A model generated the notes under the pieces. The model ran no database searches and was not told the DNA's origin. It saw only the letters and a program-made list of their open reading frames with translations. From Petunia secreta (Eukaryota > Streptophyta > Magnoliopsida > Solanales > Solanaceae), in assembly GCA_029990175.1 (NCBI GenBank), contig JARKIP010000033.1, positions 8,184,001 through 8,248,000 on the forward strand: 64,000 bases of DNA, in the 5' to 3' direction. A program made the position numbers and the translations under genes. Shown here in pieces: positions 44,678-53,509 of the stretch; the first letter of the stretch is position 1; each line of letters opens with the position of its first letter.

Positions 44678-45811
44678 GTGTTTAACAAGATGAAAATTGA
44701 AGAAAGCATGCATGTTAAATTTGTTGAAACTGACAGTCTCACTCAAGAACAGGTACAGGAGGATGAAGAAATTGGAATGCTGAAAGATTATGAACTTGAT
44801 CCACAAATGCAGACCCTGGATATGAGAAGTGAACTGCAAGGAACTGTTCCTCAGGACAGAACTGAGAAGAGTGGCACAGAAACAGGGGGAACAAATGTTG
44901 GTTCCACCTCACAAACTGGTGGTGCTAATCTCTCAGGATCTGTTCCTCAGCAAGGGACTTCTGACAATGGATTGACACCCAAGCCTTACAAGTATCAAGG
45001 GTCACATCTTGTGGATCAAATAATCTCAGATAAGACTGTTGGGATTCAAACTAGATCAGCAGTCAAAAATCACAATCTGTGTGCCTTTAGTGCTTTCCTA
45101 TCTCTTGCTGAAACTAAAAATGTGAAAGAAGCACTAAAGGATGCAGATTTTATCAATGCTATGCAAGAGAAATTAAATCAATTCCAAAGAAGTCAAGTTT
45201 GGCATCTGGAATCCAAGCCAAGGAACGGGTCCATGATTGGAACAAAATGGGTCTTTAGAAACAAACTCGATGAGGATGGCATGGTAACAAGAAATAAGGC
45301 CAGGCTAGTTATTCAGGAATATAGTCAAGAGGAGGGCATCGACTATGATGAGACTTTTTCCCCAATTGCAAGACTGGAAGCAATAAGACTTCTTATAGCC
45401 TTTGCAGCATACATGGAATTTACTCTACATCAAATGGATGTTAAGAGTGCATTTCTGAATGGTTACTTGAAAGAAGAAGTGTATGTCAAGCAACCTCTAG
45501 GTTTTGAGAATGAACAGTTCCTTGAACATGTGTACAAGTTGGACAAGGCCTTGTATGGGCTCAAGCAGGCACCAAGAACATGGTATGAAAGGCTATCAAA
45601 ATTTCTACTCCCGCATGGATACAAGAGAGGTAAAATTGATAGCACATTATTTTTGAAAGAAAAAGGTAAGAATCTCTTAATTGTTCAAATTTATGAAGAT
45701 GATATAATCTTTGGTGCTACTTGTAAAAATTTAAGTAAGGAATTTTCAAACTTGATGGGGAGTGAGTTTGAGATGAGCATGATGGGTGAACTCAATTTCT
45801 TTTTGGGTTAA
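44678..45811 (+). pseudogene. pol: Copia reverse transcriptase
   Basis: Open frame of 377 codons. The first 160 residues are an acidic linker; the PF07727-type domain starts near residue 175 (HLESKPRNGSMIGTKWVFRN). Motifs follow in order: KARLVIQEYSQEEGIDYDET, FSPIARLEAIRLLIAFAAYM, LHQMDVKSAFLNGYLKEEVY, KLDKALYGLKQAPRTWYERL. The active-site box at 45692-45703 reads Y-E-D-D where copia elements have Y-V-D-D, so the second position is changed, but both aspartates remain. It ends at a TAA after FFLG, where relatives read LQIKQ, so one base (TTA to TAA) cuts it from the next segment. The connector to RNase H (QIKQTSNGTMIYQRKYVKEL) follows. Confidence 0.92.
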
Positions 45812-46634
45812 CAAATTAAGCAAACCTCAAATGGAACTATGATTTATCAACGAAAGTATGTTAAGGAATTACTTAAAAGATTTGATATGTATAATGTACG
45901 AAATTGACACACTTATTGCCGCTGCCACAAAATTGGATCTTGATGAACATGGAATATCTGTTGATAAAAAATTGTATAGAGGTATGATTGGTTCTCTACT
46001 TTATCTAACTGCTAGTAGACCTGATATTGTGTTCAGTGTTGGTTTGTGTGCTAGGTTTCAATCAGATCCTAAGGAATCTCATTTGAAAGCTGTTAAAGGA
46101 ATATTGAGGTATCTGAAAGGAACAGGTCCCTTGGGAATTTGGTATCCAAAAGGTGGTAGTTTTAATCTTGTTGGATATACTGATGCTGACTATGCAGGCT
46201 CCCTTGTTGATAGAACAAGTACCTCAGGTATGACACATTTTCTTGGTGAGTGTTTGGTTTCTTTGGGAACCAAGAAATAAAATTTAGTGGCACTTCACAC
46301 TGCTGAGGCTGAATATGTGGCAGCTGCTTCATGTTGTTCAAAGTTGTTATGGATCAAACAACAATTACAGGATTTTGGTGTTGATGTAGGAACTGTTCCT
46401 ATCTTTTGTGATAACACTAGTGCTATTAACATGACAAAAAATCCAGTGCATCGCAAAAGGAATAAAAACATTGATATAAGACATCATTTCCTGAGAGACA
46501 ACAATGAAAAAGGTTTGATCACCATAGCATTTTGTCCTACTGAAAAGCAAATTGCAGACATCTTTACAAAAGCTTTAGGTAGAGATGATTTTGAAAGAAA
46601 TAGGTTGGAATTAGGGATGATTAAATTCACATAA
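45812..46634 (+). pseudogene. pol: Copia RNase H
   Basis: After a frameshift near 45895 the frame reads YRGMIGSLLYLTASRPDIVF, SVGLCARFQSDPKESHLKAV and KGILRYLKGTGPLGIWYP, then VGYTDADYAGSLVDRTSTSG, with the first catalytic aspartate. A stop follows GTKK near 46278 (glutamine in relatives). From 46287 the frame continues LHTAEAEYVAAASCCSKLLW with the catalytic glutamate, IFCDNTSAINMTKNPVHR with the next aspartate, and ends with EKQIADIFTKALGRDDFERN. All core acidic residues are present. The final stop at 46632 ends gag-pol. Confidence 0.9.
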
Positions 46635-47235
46635 AATCATCAATGGTTTACTTCATAATTGGCTAGAAAATTGCACTGAAAATGAATTTTATTCAAGTCA
46701 TTATGAATGATTCAGTCCAGCTTAATACTTAAATGTATACTCTTATGCAATAATTCTTGTTTAGAGTTGCTAAAATTGAATGATATTACCCTTATGCTCT
46801 TACAATTTCAGATTGATCAAAACTGTTGCAAATTGGAAGGATATTGAATTTTCGTGTTAAAATCAGGTATGTACTTGTTATTATTCAGTTATTTTAGAAG
46901 TACAAAGGCTATAGGTAACTTGCATTAAGGATAAATCCCACTATGTATCCTAACCATATCCAAACTGCATAAGAGTCCCATCGGAGGAACAGTTCCCACT
47001 CTGAAAAGGTAACTTAACAGTCCAACGGCTCTATTTCTCCGGGAGACTCCCAAGAGTCCATAACGGCTGCATGTCTTGCTGAGGTAATAGTGATCGTTTT
47101 ATACTCTAAATCTACTACCTAATTCACTCTATAAATACACTCCTTCTTCCTCATTATTCTTTTACTTTGTTTACAAACTGAATTCTCAAAATTTCAGAAA
47201 GAATAATCAATTATCTCTTAATTCGAATTGCAAAA
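46635..47235 (+). other. Spacer with candidate promoter before the 3' ORF
   Basis: About 600 bp without a coding frame between RNase H and the extra ORF. A plant-type TATA box and a pyrimidine patch lie near the right end (see the regulatory entry at 47130). Confidence 0.6.
47130..47137 (+). promoter_or_regulatory. Candidate internal TATA box for the 3' ORF
   Basis: TATAAATA in ACTCTATAAATACACTCC is followed by the pyrimidine patch CTCCTTCTTCCTC and lies 99 bp upstream of the ATG at 47236. Distance and composition are those of a plant core promoter. It may allow expression of the downstream ORF from a subgenomic transcript; splicing is an alternative. Confidence 0.45.
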
Positions 47236-49131
47236 ATGTCTCTTTCTCCTGAAAATTCTTCAACTGCACCCACGACTGAACAACCACAAAATCTCAACCC
47301 TCCTTCACCTATGGATACCACTGACCAAAACCCTGAAATTCCTGAAGTAATCCAAGAAGTACCTGAACCTGAAATTCAGGGGGAAAGACCAGTTCCCACG
47401 GCTGAATCAATTATTGAGCAGGTTGAGGATTTGTCACGACCTATGGTTCTGTATCAGTATCAGGAGGAAAAGGGAGAGGGGTCGGAGGCTGTTCTTGAGG
47501 GGGAAGAATAAACTATTAAAAGGTTGGAAGCACCCGTGCATGGGTCATCGGGGTCTCCAGAGGTTGCTTTTAGAGCACCCATGGAGGATTTTATAGATGT
47601 TGATGATGCTATAAGTGATAATGATAGGGCTCTTGTTGATTTGATCAACATTAGGAGTTTGAAAAGAAAATTAGCTAGAAAGGGACCCATTGATGACCAA
47701 GTGACTGCTGAAATTGCTGCTAAGTTGAAGAAAATCAGTGATAGTTATAAGCCAGGAATTAAGAAGAAAGGTGAAAGTTCCTCCAAGGCAAAAAGACCTG
47801 TTCCTTCTGTCTCAACTCCTGTTTTTGGGGTTAGGAGGACAAGAAGTGCTGCTAAAGGTGCTGATGAAAACTTAGCTGCTGCTTTGGAAAGAAGCAGAAA
47901 AAGGAAAGGAAAACAGGTTGTTGACCCTGTTGAAGAGGAAGAAGTGGAGGAGATAGAATTTGATGGTGTTGGTGAAGATGATGAGATGGCAGATGCTGAG
48001 GAGGTTGTGCCTCAGTCGAAGAAAAGAAAAGTTGCTCAAAGATGAGTAACAAGAAGTTCTGTGAAGGCTGTAGAAAAGTCTGCTAAAAGGACCAGGTCCT
48101 CTAAAAGAACTGTTGTGGATGAAAGCTAGTGATAGTGATGAGTCCTTTGCTGGGGATGAAAGTGAGAGTGAAGCTGAGAGAGAAGATGTTGTACATTGTG
48201 TTCATGATGACATGCTTACTAGGAAAGTGTTGAAGGGAAGAGTATTATCTGATGTACAAAAAGAAGGGATGCTATGGTTACTGCAAAAATTGCATGCTCA
48301 GGGCTGGAGGGACGTGATCCTTCAGATTTCTTGCAGATGTGCAAAAGGGATGGTACAAGAGTTCTACAAGAACTGTTCCATAAAAAATGACAAAATTACT
48401 ACCTCTGTTAATGATAATGTGATTATGTTTGACACCAGGGAACTTGGTGAGCTGTTGGGGATTCCTTTTACTAAGTATGACAATTTTGTTAAGAAAGTAT
48501 GGCCTGACTTGACAAACTTGCCGACTGATTTGGAGATTACTGGGAAGTTTGCTGAGAATGAAGGGGAGCTGTGCAGAAAAGTGAGATGCACCCACAACAC
48601 CAAGTGTTGTTCGAGTTTATGAACAAGATTGTGATGCCAAGGCAGGAGAAAAGAGGAATTGCCAGTTTCATGGACCTGGTCCTTATGGAACTGTTAGACA
48701 CTAAAAGCCAGATCAACTGGCCCAGTTTTATGATCCACCCGATCAAAAGGGTAATAGTTGGGAAGAGGAAGCATTCCTTGCCGTTTGGCTTCATCTTAAC
48801 TGATGTGTTTGCAAAATTGAAGATTCACTTGGAAGGGGTAGTGAAGGCTACTAAGAAGGAAAAGTTTGACTGTGCCACATTGATTAGTTGTGATTTGCCT
48901 GTTCAGGCTGATCCTCCACAGGCTGGTGTTGGGAGGCAGCCATTGAACAACAAGGTAAGGGCACTGAGGCAACAGGTTGCTATCCAGGCTGCTGAAATAG
49001 CAAGGTTGGAAGAAGAGAAAAACTACTGGAAGGCAGAGGCCACAAAGGCAAAGGAGCCTAATGAGGGAATGCTCAAGCAGATGTTTGAGTTGCTTAACAA
49101 GTCTCAGGGACCTGGTCCTTCCACATCCTGA
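47236..49131 (+). pseudogene. SIRE-type extra 3' ORF (env-like position), three frame pieces
   Basis: Starts MSLSPENSSTAPTTEQPQNL and runs 91 codons of P/E/Q-rich sequence to a stop at 47511. It continues in another frame (47524-48045) with acidic/basic tracts, KKGESSSKAKRPVPS, RRTRSAAKGADEN, RSRKRKGKQVVD and EEEEVEEIEFDGVG, i.e. possible nuclear-localisation-like clusters. A third piece (48113-48622) has a conserved domain: MLTRKVLKGRVLSDVQKEGM, LWLLQKLHAQGWRDVILQ, NDNVIMFDTRELGELLGIPF. The last piece (48571-49131) ends in a coiled coil (VRALRQQVAIQAAEIARLEE). The position equals the env-like ORF of SIRE elements, but no signal peptide or membrane span is evident, so an envelope role is doubtful. 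The protein is otherwise unrecognised. Confidence 0.7.
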
Positions 49132-49563
49132 TCACTTTCGCCTTAAGCCATCTTTTGTCCGGTGGGATTTAGCCTAGTCTAGTGCCTTAGTCTTTTCCTT
49201 CTCTAGCCTTTGAATAATTCTGTAGTACTTGCTTGTATCCCCTGGTTTACCATTTTGATTAATGATGAATTGTCTTTGATGGCTAATATCATTGTTTTGC
49301 AGTTGCTTTAATCTGATTTATGTTTGCATTTTGAGTTGCCTCAATGGCCATGTACTGATTATTCTAAAACTTGAGTTATATTTTCTATGCGACCTTTTCA
49401 ATGATGCCAAAAGGGGGAAGAGTAAGTCTGATTTTGCGTGAACTTATACCTAATTGAAAATCTGGTCCTTAATGATAAAGTCTCTACTAATGATTGTTTT
49501 TGAGCTTAAGTTGTACTTCAGGACATTAAGGATATGCAGCTATGCTTATGAATTTGTCATCAT
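49132..49563 (+). other. 3' untranslated region of copia element
   Basis: Non-coding DNA between the 3' ORF and the polypurine tract. It includes ATGATGCCAAAAGGGGGAAG (about 49403), a second purine tract similar to the one at the LTR border. Confidence 0.6.
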
Positions 49564-49578
49564 CAAAAAGGGGGAAAA
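49564..49578 (+). promoter_or_regulatory. Polypurine tract of plus-strand copia
   Basis: CAAAAAGGGGGAAAA directly precedes TGTTAGCTTGG of the 3' LTR; this is the plus-strand DNA primer site. Confidence 0.85.
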
Positions 49579-50365
49579 TGTTAGCTTGGATAAGCTTGGA
49601 GTTTTGACTGATGATTAAGGAACGGATTCAAAGGACTAAATAGATAATTCATGCAAAATCGTTTAAGTTGAGATATTATTAATTAACCTAAACCTAATAT
49701 TTATCTTGATAATTATGCAGGTCTAAACGGATATGAAAAGATTGCATAAATAAATGATAAAGGATAGAAGATCCGGATACTAAAGAGAAGAATCCAATTA
49801 GGACTCAAACTCATGGGAGCTTTAGAGTTCTAATTATTCAAGACTTCTTGGCTGCTGGAGCTATAAAACGTGGAGCATATCAGCCATTGAAGTATGCACA
49901 AATGCAGAGAGAATCGAGGAAAGCTTAAAAGAGTCATTAGCTTATTTGTGTAATCAGTAAGCTACAGTGGAACTAAGTTGGAGCCTGTTCCTTAGATTAA
50001 GTCTTGTAAAAGTTCAAGTCTTAGTTCATCTGTAGTAAGCATAATCGAGTTGTATCTTTTCTGGTTCAAGTCGTGGACTTGACACAACTTCACTGATCAT
50101 GAGAAAGATCACTAAAGCATTAGAGTTAGTCCTAGGTTAGGAAGAGGTTAGTCTTGTAACCAAGTGGGTCTTTTTACATATTGAAGTTGAAATCCTACTT
50201 GAGAAGTAGGTCGTGGTTTTTTGATCCCGAGTCAAGGAGTTTTTCCATGGTAATATCTGGTGTTCATTTACTTACAGTTTTAGTTCTGCATATACTATAG
50301 TAAAGGAACACATTTTAAGGATCTGGTCCTTAAAATGGTAAAGTGGTGTATCTTGGGAATTATCA
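49579..50365 (+). repeat. 3' LTR of plus-strand copia
   Basis: This 787-bp copy of the LTR differs from the 5' LTR at about 39 positions by my count and by a 23-bp deletion near 49641, which removes half of the inverted repeat. Confidence 0.9.
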
Positions 50366-51142
50366 ACTATTTTACCGAATGGGTGGATACCGCATCATAC
50401 AAGTCAGTAACAAAGAAGGTGGTGTCGAACTTTGTCCGTGATAAGACGATCTGCAGATTTGGCATCCCTGAATCCATCATCACCGACAATGGGTCCAACC
50501 TCAACAGTGACCTAATGAAAGCGACCTGTGAGGTCTTCAAACTCAAGCATCGCATGTCAAGTGCATACAGACCTCAAATGAATGGAGCGGTCGAGGCTGC
50601 CAATAAAAACGTCAAGAGAATATTGCGTAAGATGACAGACACTTCAAAGCAATGGCACGAGAATCTACCCTATGCCCTGTTAGGGTACCGAACTACAATG
50701 AGAACATCAATAGGGGCCACTATTTATTTGTTGGTATATGGCACTGATGCAGTGATACCCGCTGAGGTTGAGATACCATCTTTGAGAATCATCCAAGAGA
50801 CGCAATTGAAAGATGTTGAATGGATCAAACGGATAATAGAGCAGTTAACCCTCATCGATGGCAAGAGATTGAATGCAATATGTCATGGACAGTTATATCA
50901 AAGAAGGATGGCCAAAGCATTCAGCAAGAAAGTTCGAGAGAGATTCTTTGAACCTGGGAAACTAGTACTGAAGAAGATATTCCCAAATCAAGAAGAAGCA
51001 AAAGGCAAGTTTGTACCGAACTGGCAAGGACCTTACATGGTTCACCGAGTTCTGAATTGAAGAGCATTGATACTGGCAGAGATGGATGGAGAAGTCTGGC
51101 AAAAGCCAATCCACTCAGACGCTGTCAAGAGATATTATATAT
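50366..51142 (+). pseudogene. pol: Tat integrase, C-terminal part (right of copia insertion)
   Basis: The 5-bp duplicate ACTAT is followed by coding in phase: YFTEWVDTASYKSVTKKVVS, then FGIPESIITDNGSNLNSDLM with the second catalytic aspartate and MNGAVEAANKNVKRILRKM with the catalytic glutamate. Further on, WHENLPYALLGYRTTMRTSI and YGTDAVIPAEVEIPSLRI are the typical end of the gypsy integrase core. The C-terminal part has GPYMVHRVLN and, after one stop, IHSDAVKRYYI. Combined with 40304-40711 the integrase has all three catalytic acidic residues. Only one stop interrupts this half. Confidence 0.92.
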
Positions 51143-51691
51143 AGGGATTCGTATTGATTAGGGACTTCCCCATTTTTGCAGCACATTAAGTAATCTGAAC
51201 TACGTCACGACCTGATTCCCCAAGTGGAATACGTAGGCAACCTATTCAAGGTTCGGTCGCATAAATACAAAAACTTCCTTTTCCCCACAAAGGGAAAACT
51301 GGGGCAGAATTTTTGAGGAATTCTTAAAAATTTCAAATGCAAATTGGGGCAGAATTTTGAGGGCGCCCTAAAATTCATTTGGAAAAGCACAAAGGACGAC
51401 AACTTTGGCTTAACACAACGCGATTTGTGGCTCAATGGGATAAAATATTTTGTTTTCGTTCTTCTTTCTCATAAAAGTTTTTCAAAATCATTTGCACTAT
51501 ACACCATTTTATAAACACATCCCTATCAGCTCAGCCAAGATCCCGGCGCTCGCGGAGAGCAAACGCGAAACAAGCCAAGAATGCACAAACCAAACCCTCC
51601 CCGTACAACTCACCAATCTTTCTTTGGATGCAGGCATAAGAGATACCTAAATCAACAATGCACAACAAATATAATCTTCGGCCAAGGTTTG
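51143..51691 (+). other. 3' untranslated region of Tat element
   Basis: Contains CGACCTGATTCCCCAAGTGG, ATACGTAGGCAACC and a repeated GGGGCAGAATTTT(T)GAGG (51301 and 51353), which recur in the post-integrase region of Tat-like elements in this kind of genome. No gene is present. Confidence 0.55.
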
Positions 51692-51881
51692 CATTTTAAA
51701 TTATCTGAGGGCACACAACCCGAAGCGTCAGATGAGGGTACACAGCCCGATATCGATTTGTCATTTTAAATTAGCTGAGGGCACACAACCCGAAGCGTCG
51801 ATTGAGGATACAAAACCTGATATCGATTTGTCATTTTAAATTAGCTGAGGGCATACAACCCGAAGCATCGATTGAGATTTC
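51692..51881 (+). repeat. 70-bp tandem repeat in Tat 3' region, 2.7 units
   Basis: Units begin CATTTTAAATTA at 51692, 51762 and 51832, exactly 70 bp apart. Each contains CTGAGGGCACACAACCCGAA, GCGTC, a GATGAGG/GATTGAGG block and GATATCGATTTG. The third unit is incomplete and ends where a chromovirus fragment begins. Confidence 0.85.
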
Positions 51882-52200
51882 ATCCAGATTTGGTTGTATC
51901 CACTCCTCAAATAAATTTTAGAGAATACACAAGATACACATAACTCATCAAGCATATCATCTAACCTAGGGATAGGATGACGATACTTTACCGTGATCTT
52001 GTTGATGGCTCTACAATCCACGCACATGCGCCAAGTCCCATCTTTATTTAGCACTAGTATGACTAGGACCGCACATAGGCTCAAGCTTTCTTGCACAAGT
52101 CCTCTTTCAAGCAACTCCTCCACTTGCTTTTGGAGCTCATTGGTGGCCTCCGGATTGCTTCTATAAGCGGCCTTGTTATCCGTAACCTCTCTCGTGGGAA
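51882..52200 (-). pseudogene. pol: Chromovirus reverse-transcriptase fragment, copy 1
   Basis: The minus-strand frame reads NELQKQVEELLERGLVQESL, VILVLNKDGTWRMCVDCRAI, NKITVKYRHPIPRLDDMLDE, FSKIYLRSGYNQIWM. These are the N-terminal fingers/palm motifs of Ty3/gypsy reverse transcriptase (KKDG-WRMCVDYRALN, YP-PR-DD-LD, KIDLRSGYHQI). The catalytic YIDD box lies beyond the fragment. Changes such as LNKDG (for PKKDG) and KIYLRS (for KIDLRS) show decay. No LTR or other domain was found next to it. Confidence 0.85.
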
Positions 52201-52805
52201 ATGAAACAACTCTCAGCTAACCTCTCCTTCACCGGATATCTCTCGCAAACCATTTTCCCTGTACAGTCCTTTAATTTTCTTACCGAAATGCAGATAAATT
52301 TATTTAAGCGGAGAAATCTTTCTAGTTAACAGACATCAGTGAAGATTACAACAAGCAGTTCTTGCTGATTGAGCGTAGCAGAATATACTTGCAATGTCAA
52401 AATTGTGAAATCAAGCAAGCTTGTATGGAGTATGCGAATCAATGTAGAAGATGGGGAAGGAAAGTACAAGTTTACACATCTAGGGGTGTTCAAAACTTAA
52501 ACGGTTATGGCACATTTGCGAGAATTGTAATCATGGCTAGGCTAGGAGACTGAAGATCATACAATGTGGGTAGATATTTCATTTTATGTTTTCTAGGGAA
52601 GCGTCTACCCAAGAACCTAAAGCAAAACCATCTCCTACAACACAACTCATGCATAGATAGATGCAGCCAAAATTCAACAATGGCAGTCTCAAGCGCCACT
52701 TTTAGTAGGAAACACTAACTCAACTACGTCTCAATCCCAAATTCTCATTATCTATGTTTCTCCACTAAAGCTCAATTCATTTAAGCACGTAATTGAATGA
52801 GTCTC
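52201..52805. other. Unassigned interval between two RT fragments
   Basis: A plus-strand frame of 63 codons at 52362-52553 is cysteine-containing but resembles nothing I recognise. The rest is non-coding. Confidence 0.35.
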
Positions 52806-53480
52806 ACTTCCAGTTTCATCCGTATTTGGTTGTATCCACTCCTCTAATCAATTTTAGAGAATACAAAAGATCCACATAACTCATCAAGCATATCATCTAA
52901 CCTAGGGATAGGATGACGATACTTTACCGTGATCTTGTTGATGGCTCTACAATCCACACACATGCGCCAAGTCCCATCTTTCTTTGGCACTAGTATGACT
53001 GGGACCACATATAGTCTCAAGCTTTCTTGCACAAGTCCTCTTTCAAGCAACTCCTCCACTTGCTTTTAGAGCTCTTTGGTGGCCTCCGGGTTGCTTCAAT
53101 AAGAGGCCTTGTTGGGCAATCGGGAGCCGAGAACAAAGTCTATTTCATGCTCAATGCCTCTTAGTGGTGGCAATCCACTAGGCAACTCCTCGGGGAAGAT
53201 GTCTTCATAACCTTGCAAAATAGAAGAAATAGAACTAGTCAAAGAAGGGGTTAGTTTATTAGTAAGCAAAATATGGTCCTTGTGTATTGTTGACACCGCT
53301 CTTGAATTTTACACGCACTGGTGTACTCATTCCCACCACGTCTATTCTTTCAAAATTGATTTCTCACACTGGCCTGACAATTGAGGCTATTTTCAAAGCA
53401 TCGTCCCCAACCACATCCATTTCGCAATCTTATACAATTATCCCTACTTTGGCCAAATTATCCAAATTTGTTGCAAACCT
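52806..53480 (-). pseudogene. pol: Chromovirus protease-RT junction fragment, copy 2
   Basis: The minus-strand frame at 53296-53096 reads LQGYEDIFPEELPSGLPPLR and GIEHEIDFVLGSRLPNKASY, the segment just before reverse transcriptase in chromoviruses. After a stop, frame 53059-52844 repeats EELLERGLVQESL, VPVILVPKKDGTWRMCVDCR, VKYRHPIPRLDDMLDELCGS and FSKIDLRSGYNQIRMK. This copy retains PKKDG and KIDLRS, so it is less decayed than the copy at 51882-52200. About 290 bp are shared between the two copies, but their flanks differ, so they are separate fragments and not a simple tandem duplication. Confidence 0.85.
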
Positions 53481-53509
53481 CAAAATTACAATTTTTTATG
53501 CATATTAGC

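Larger units (their letters stand above)
40764..50332. repeat. Dispersed quasi-palindrome GGAAC-N-GGTCC across the copia element
   Basis: Found at 40764-40778, 41137-41149, 41471-41487, 42295-42315, 42497-42508, 42846-42860, 43266-43278, 44839-44851, 45221-45232, 46117-46132, 46387-46401, 48088-48100, 48672-48682, 49108-49118 and 50316-50332, with further weaker copies. Forms include AGGAACAGGTCCT, GGACCTGGTCC and AGGACCAGGTCCT. Some have longer arms, such as the 8-bp arms around 42305. They occur in the LTRs, gag, pol and the 3' ORF. Confidence 0.7.
40712..50365 (+). mobile_element. SIRE-like Ty1/copia element, complete, plus strand
   Basis: LTRs at 40712-41520 (809 bp) and 49579-50365 (787 bp) start TGTTAGCTTGG and end GGGAATTATCA. 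The flanks carry a perfect ACTAT duplication (40707-40711 and 50366-50370). Primer site, gag, protease, integrase, reverse transcriptase and RNase H are in Ty1/copia order, followed by an extra 3' ORF and a polypurine tract. I counted about 39 substitutions between the LTRs by eye, roughly 5 per cent, plus a 23-bp deletion and a 1-bp insertion in the right one. That points to an insertion a few million years old at typical plant rates. Several in-frame stops mean it is no longer autonomous. Confidence 0.92.
33842..51440 (+). mobile_element. Tat-lineage Ty3/gypsy element, plus strand, split by copia
   Basis: Gag, protease, G-patch, reverse transcriptase, RNase H and integrase follow in order from 34381 to 51142, interrupted at 40711 by the copia element. 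Integrase coding resumes at 50366 in the phase expected after removing the insertion and one 5-bp duplicate. The 5' LTR was lost to the truncated copia at 33841. The 3' untranslated region follows from 51143. A 3' LTR was not firmly located; the block at 53510-54697 is a candidate. Many stop codons and frameshifts mean the copy is dead. Confidence 0.8.

Noticed and set aside
33842..51440. Integrated plant pararetrovirus
   Set aside because: Integrase, gag type and flanking target duplications identify Ty3/gypsy and Ty1/copia LTR elements; no movement-protein or caulimovirid motif was seen.
52362..52553. 63-codon cysteine-containing frame as a small gene
   Set aside because: No similarity recognised, no promoter, and surrounded by retroelement fragments.
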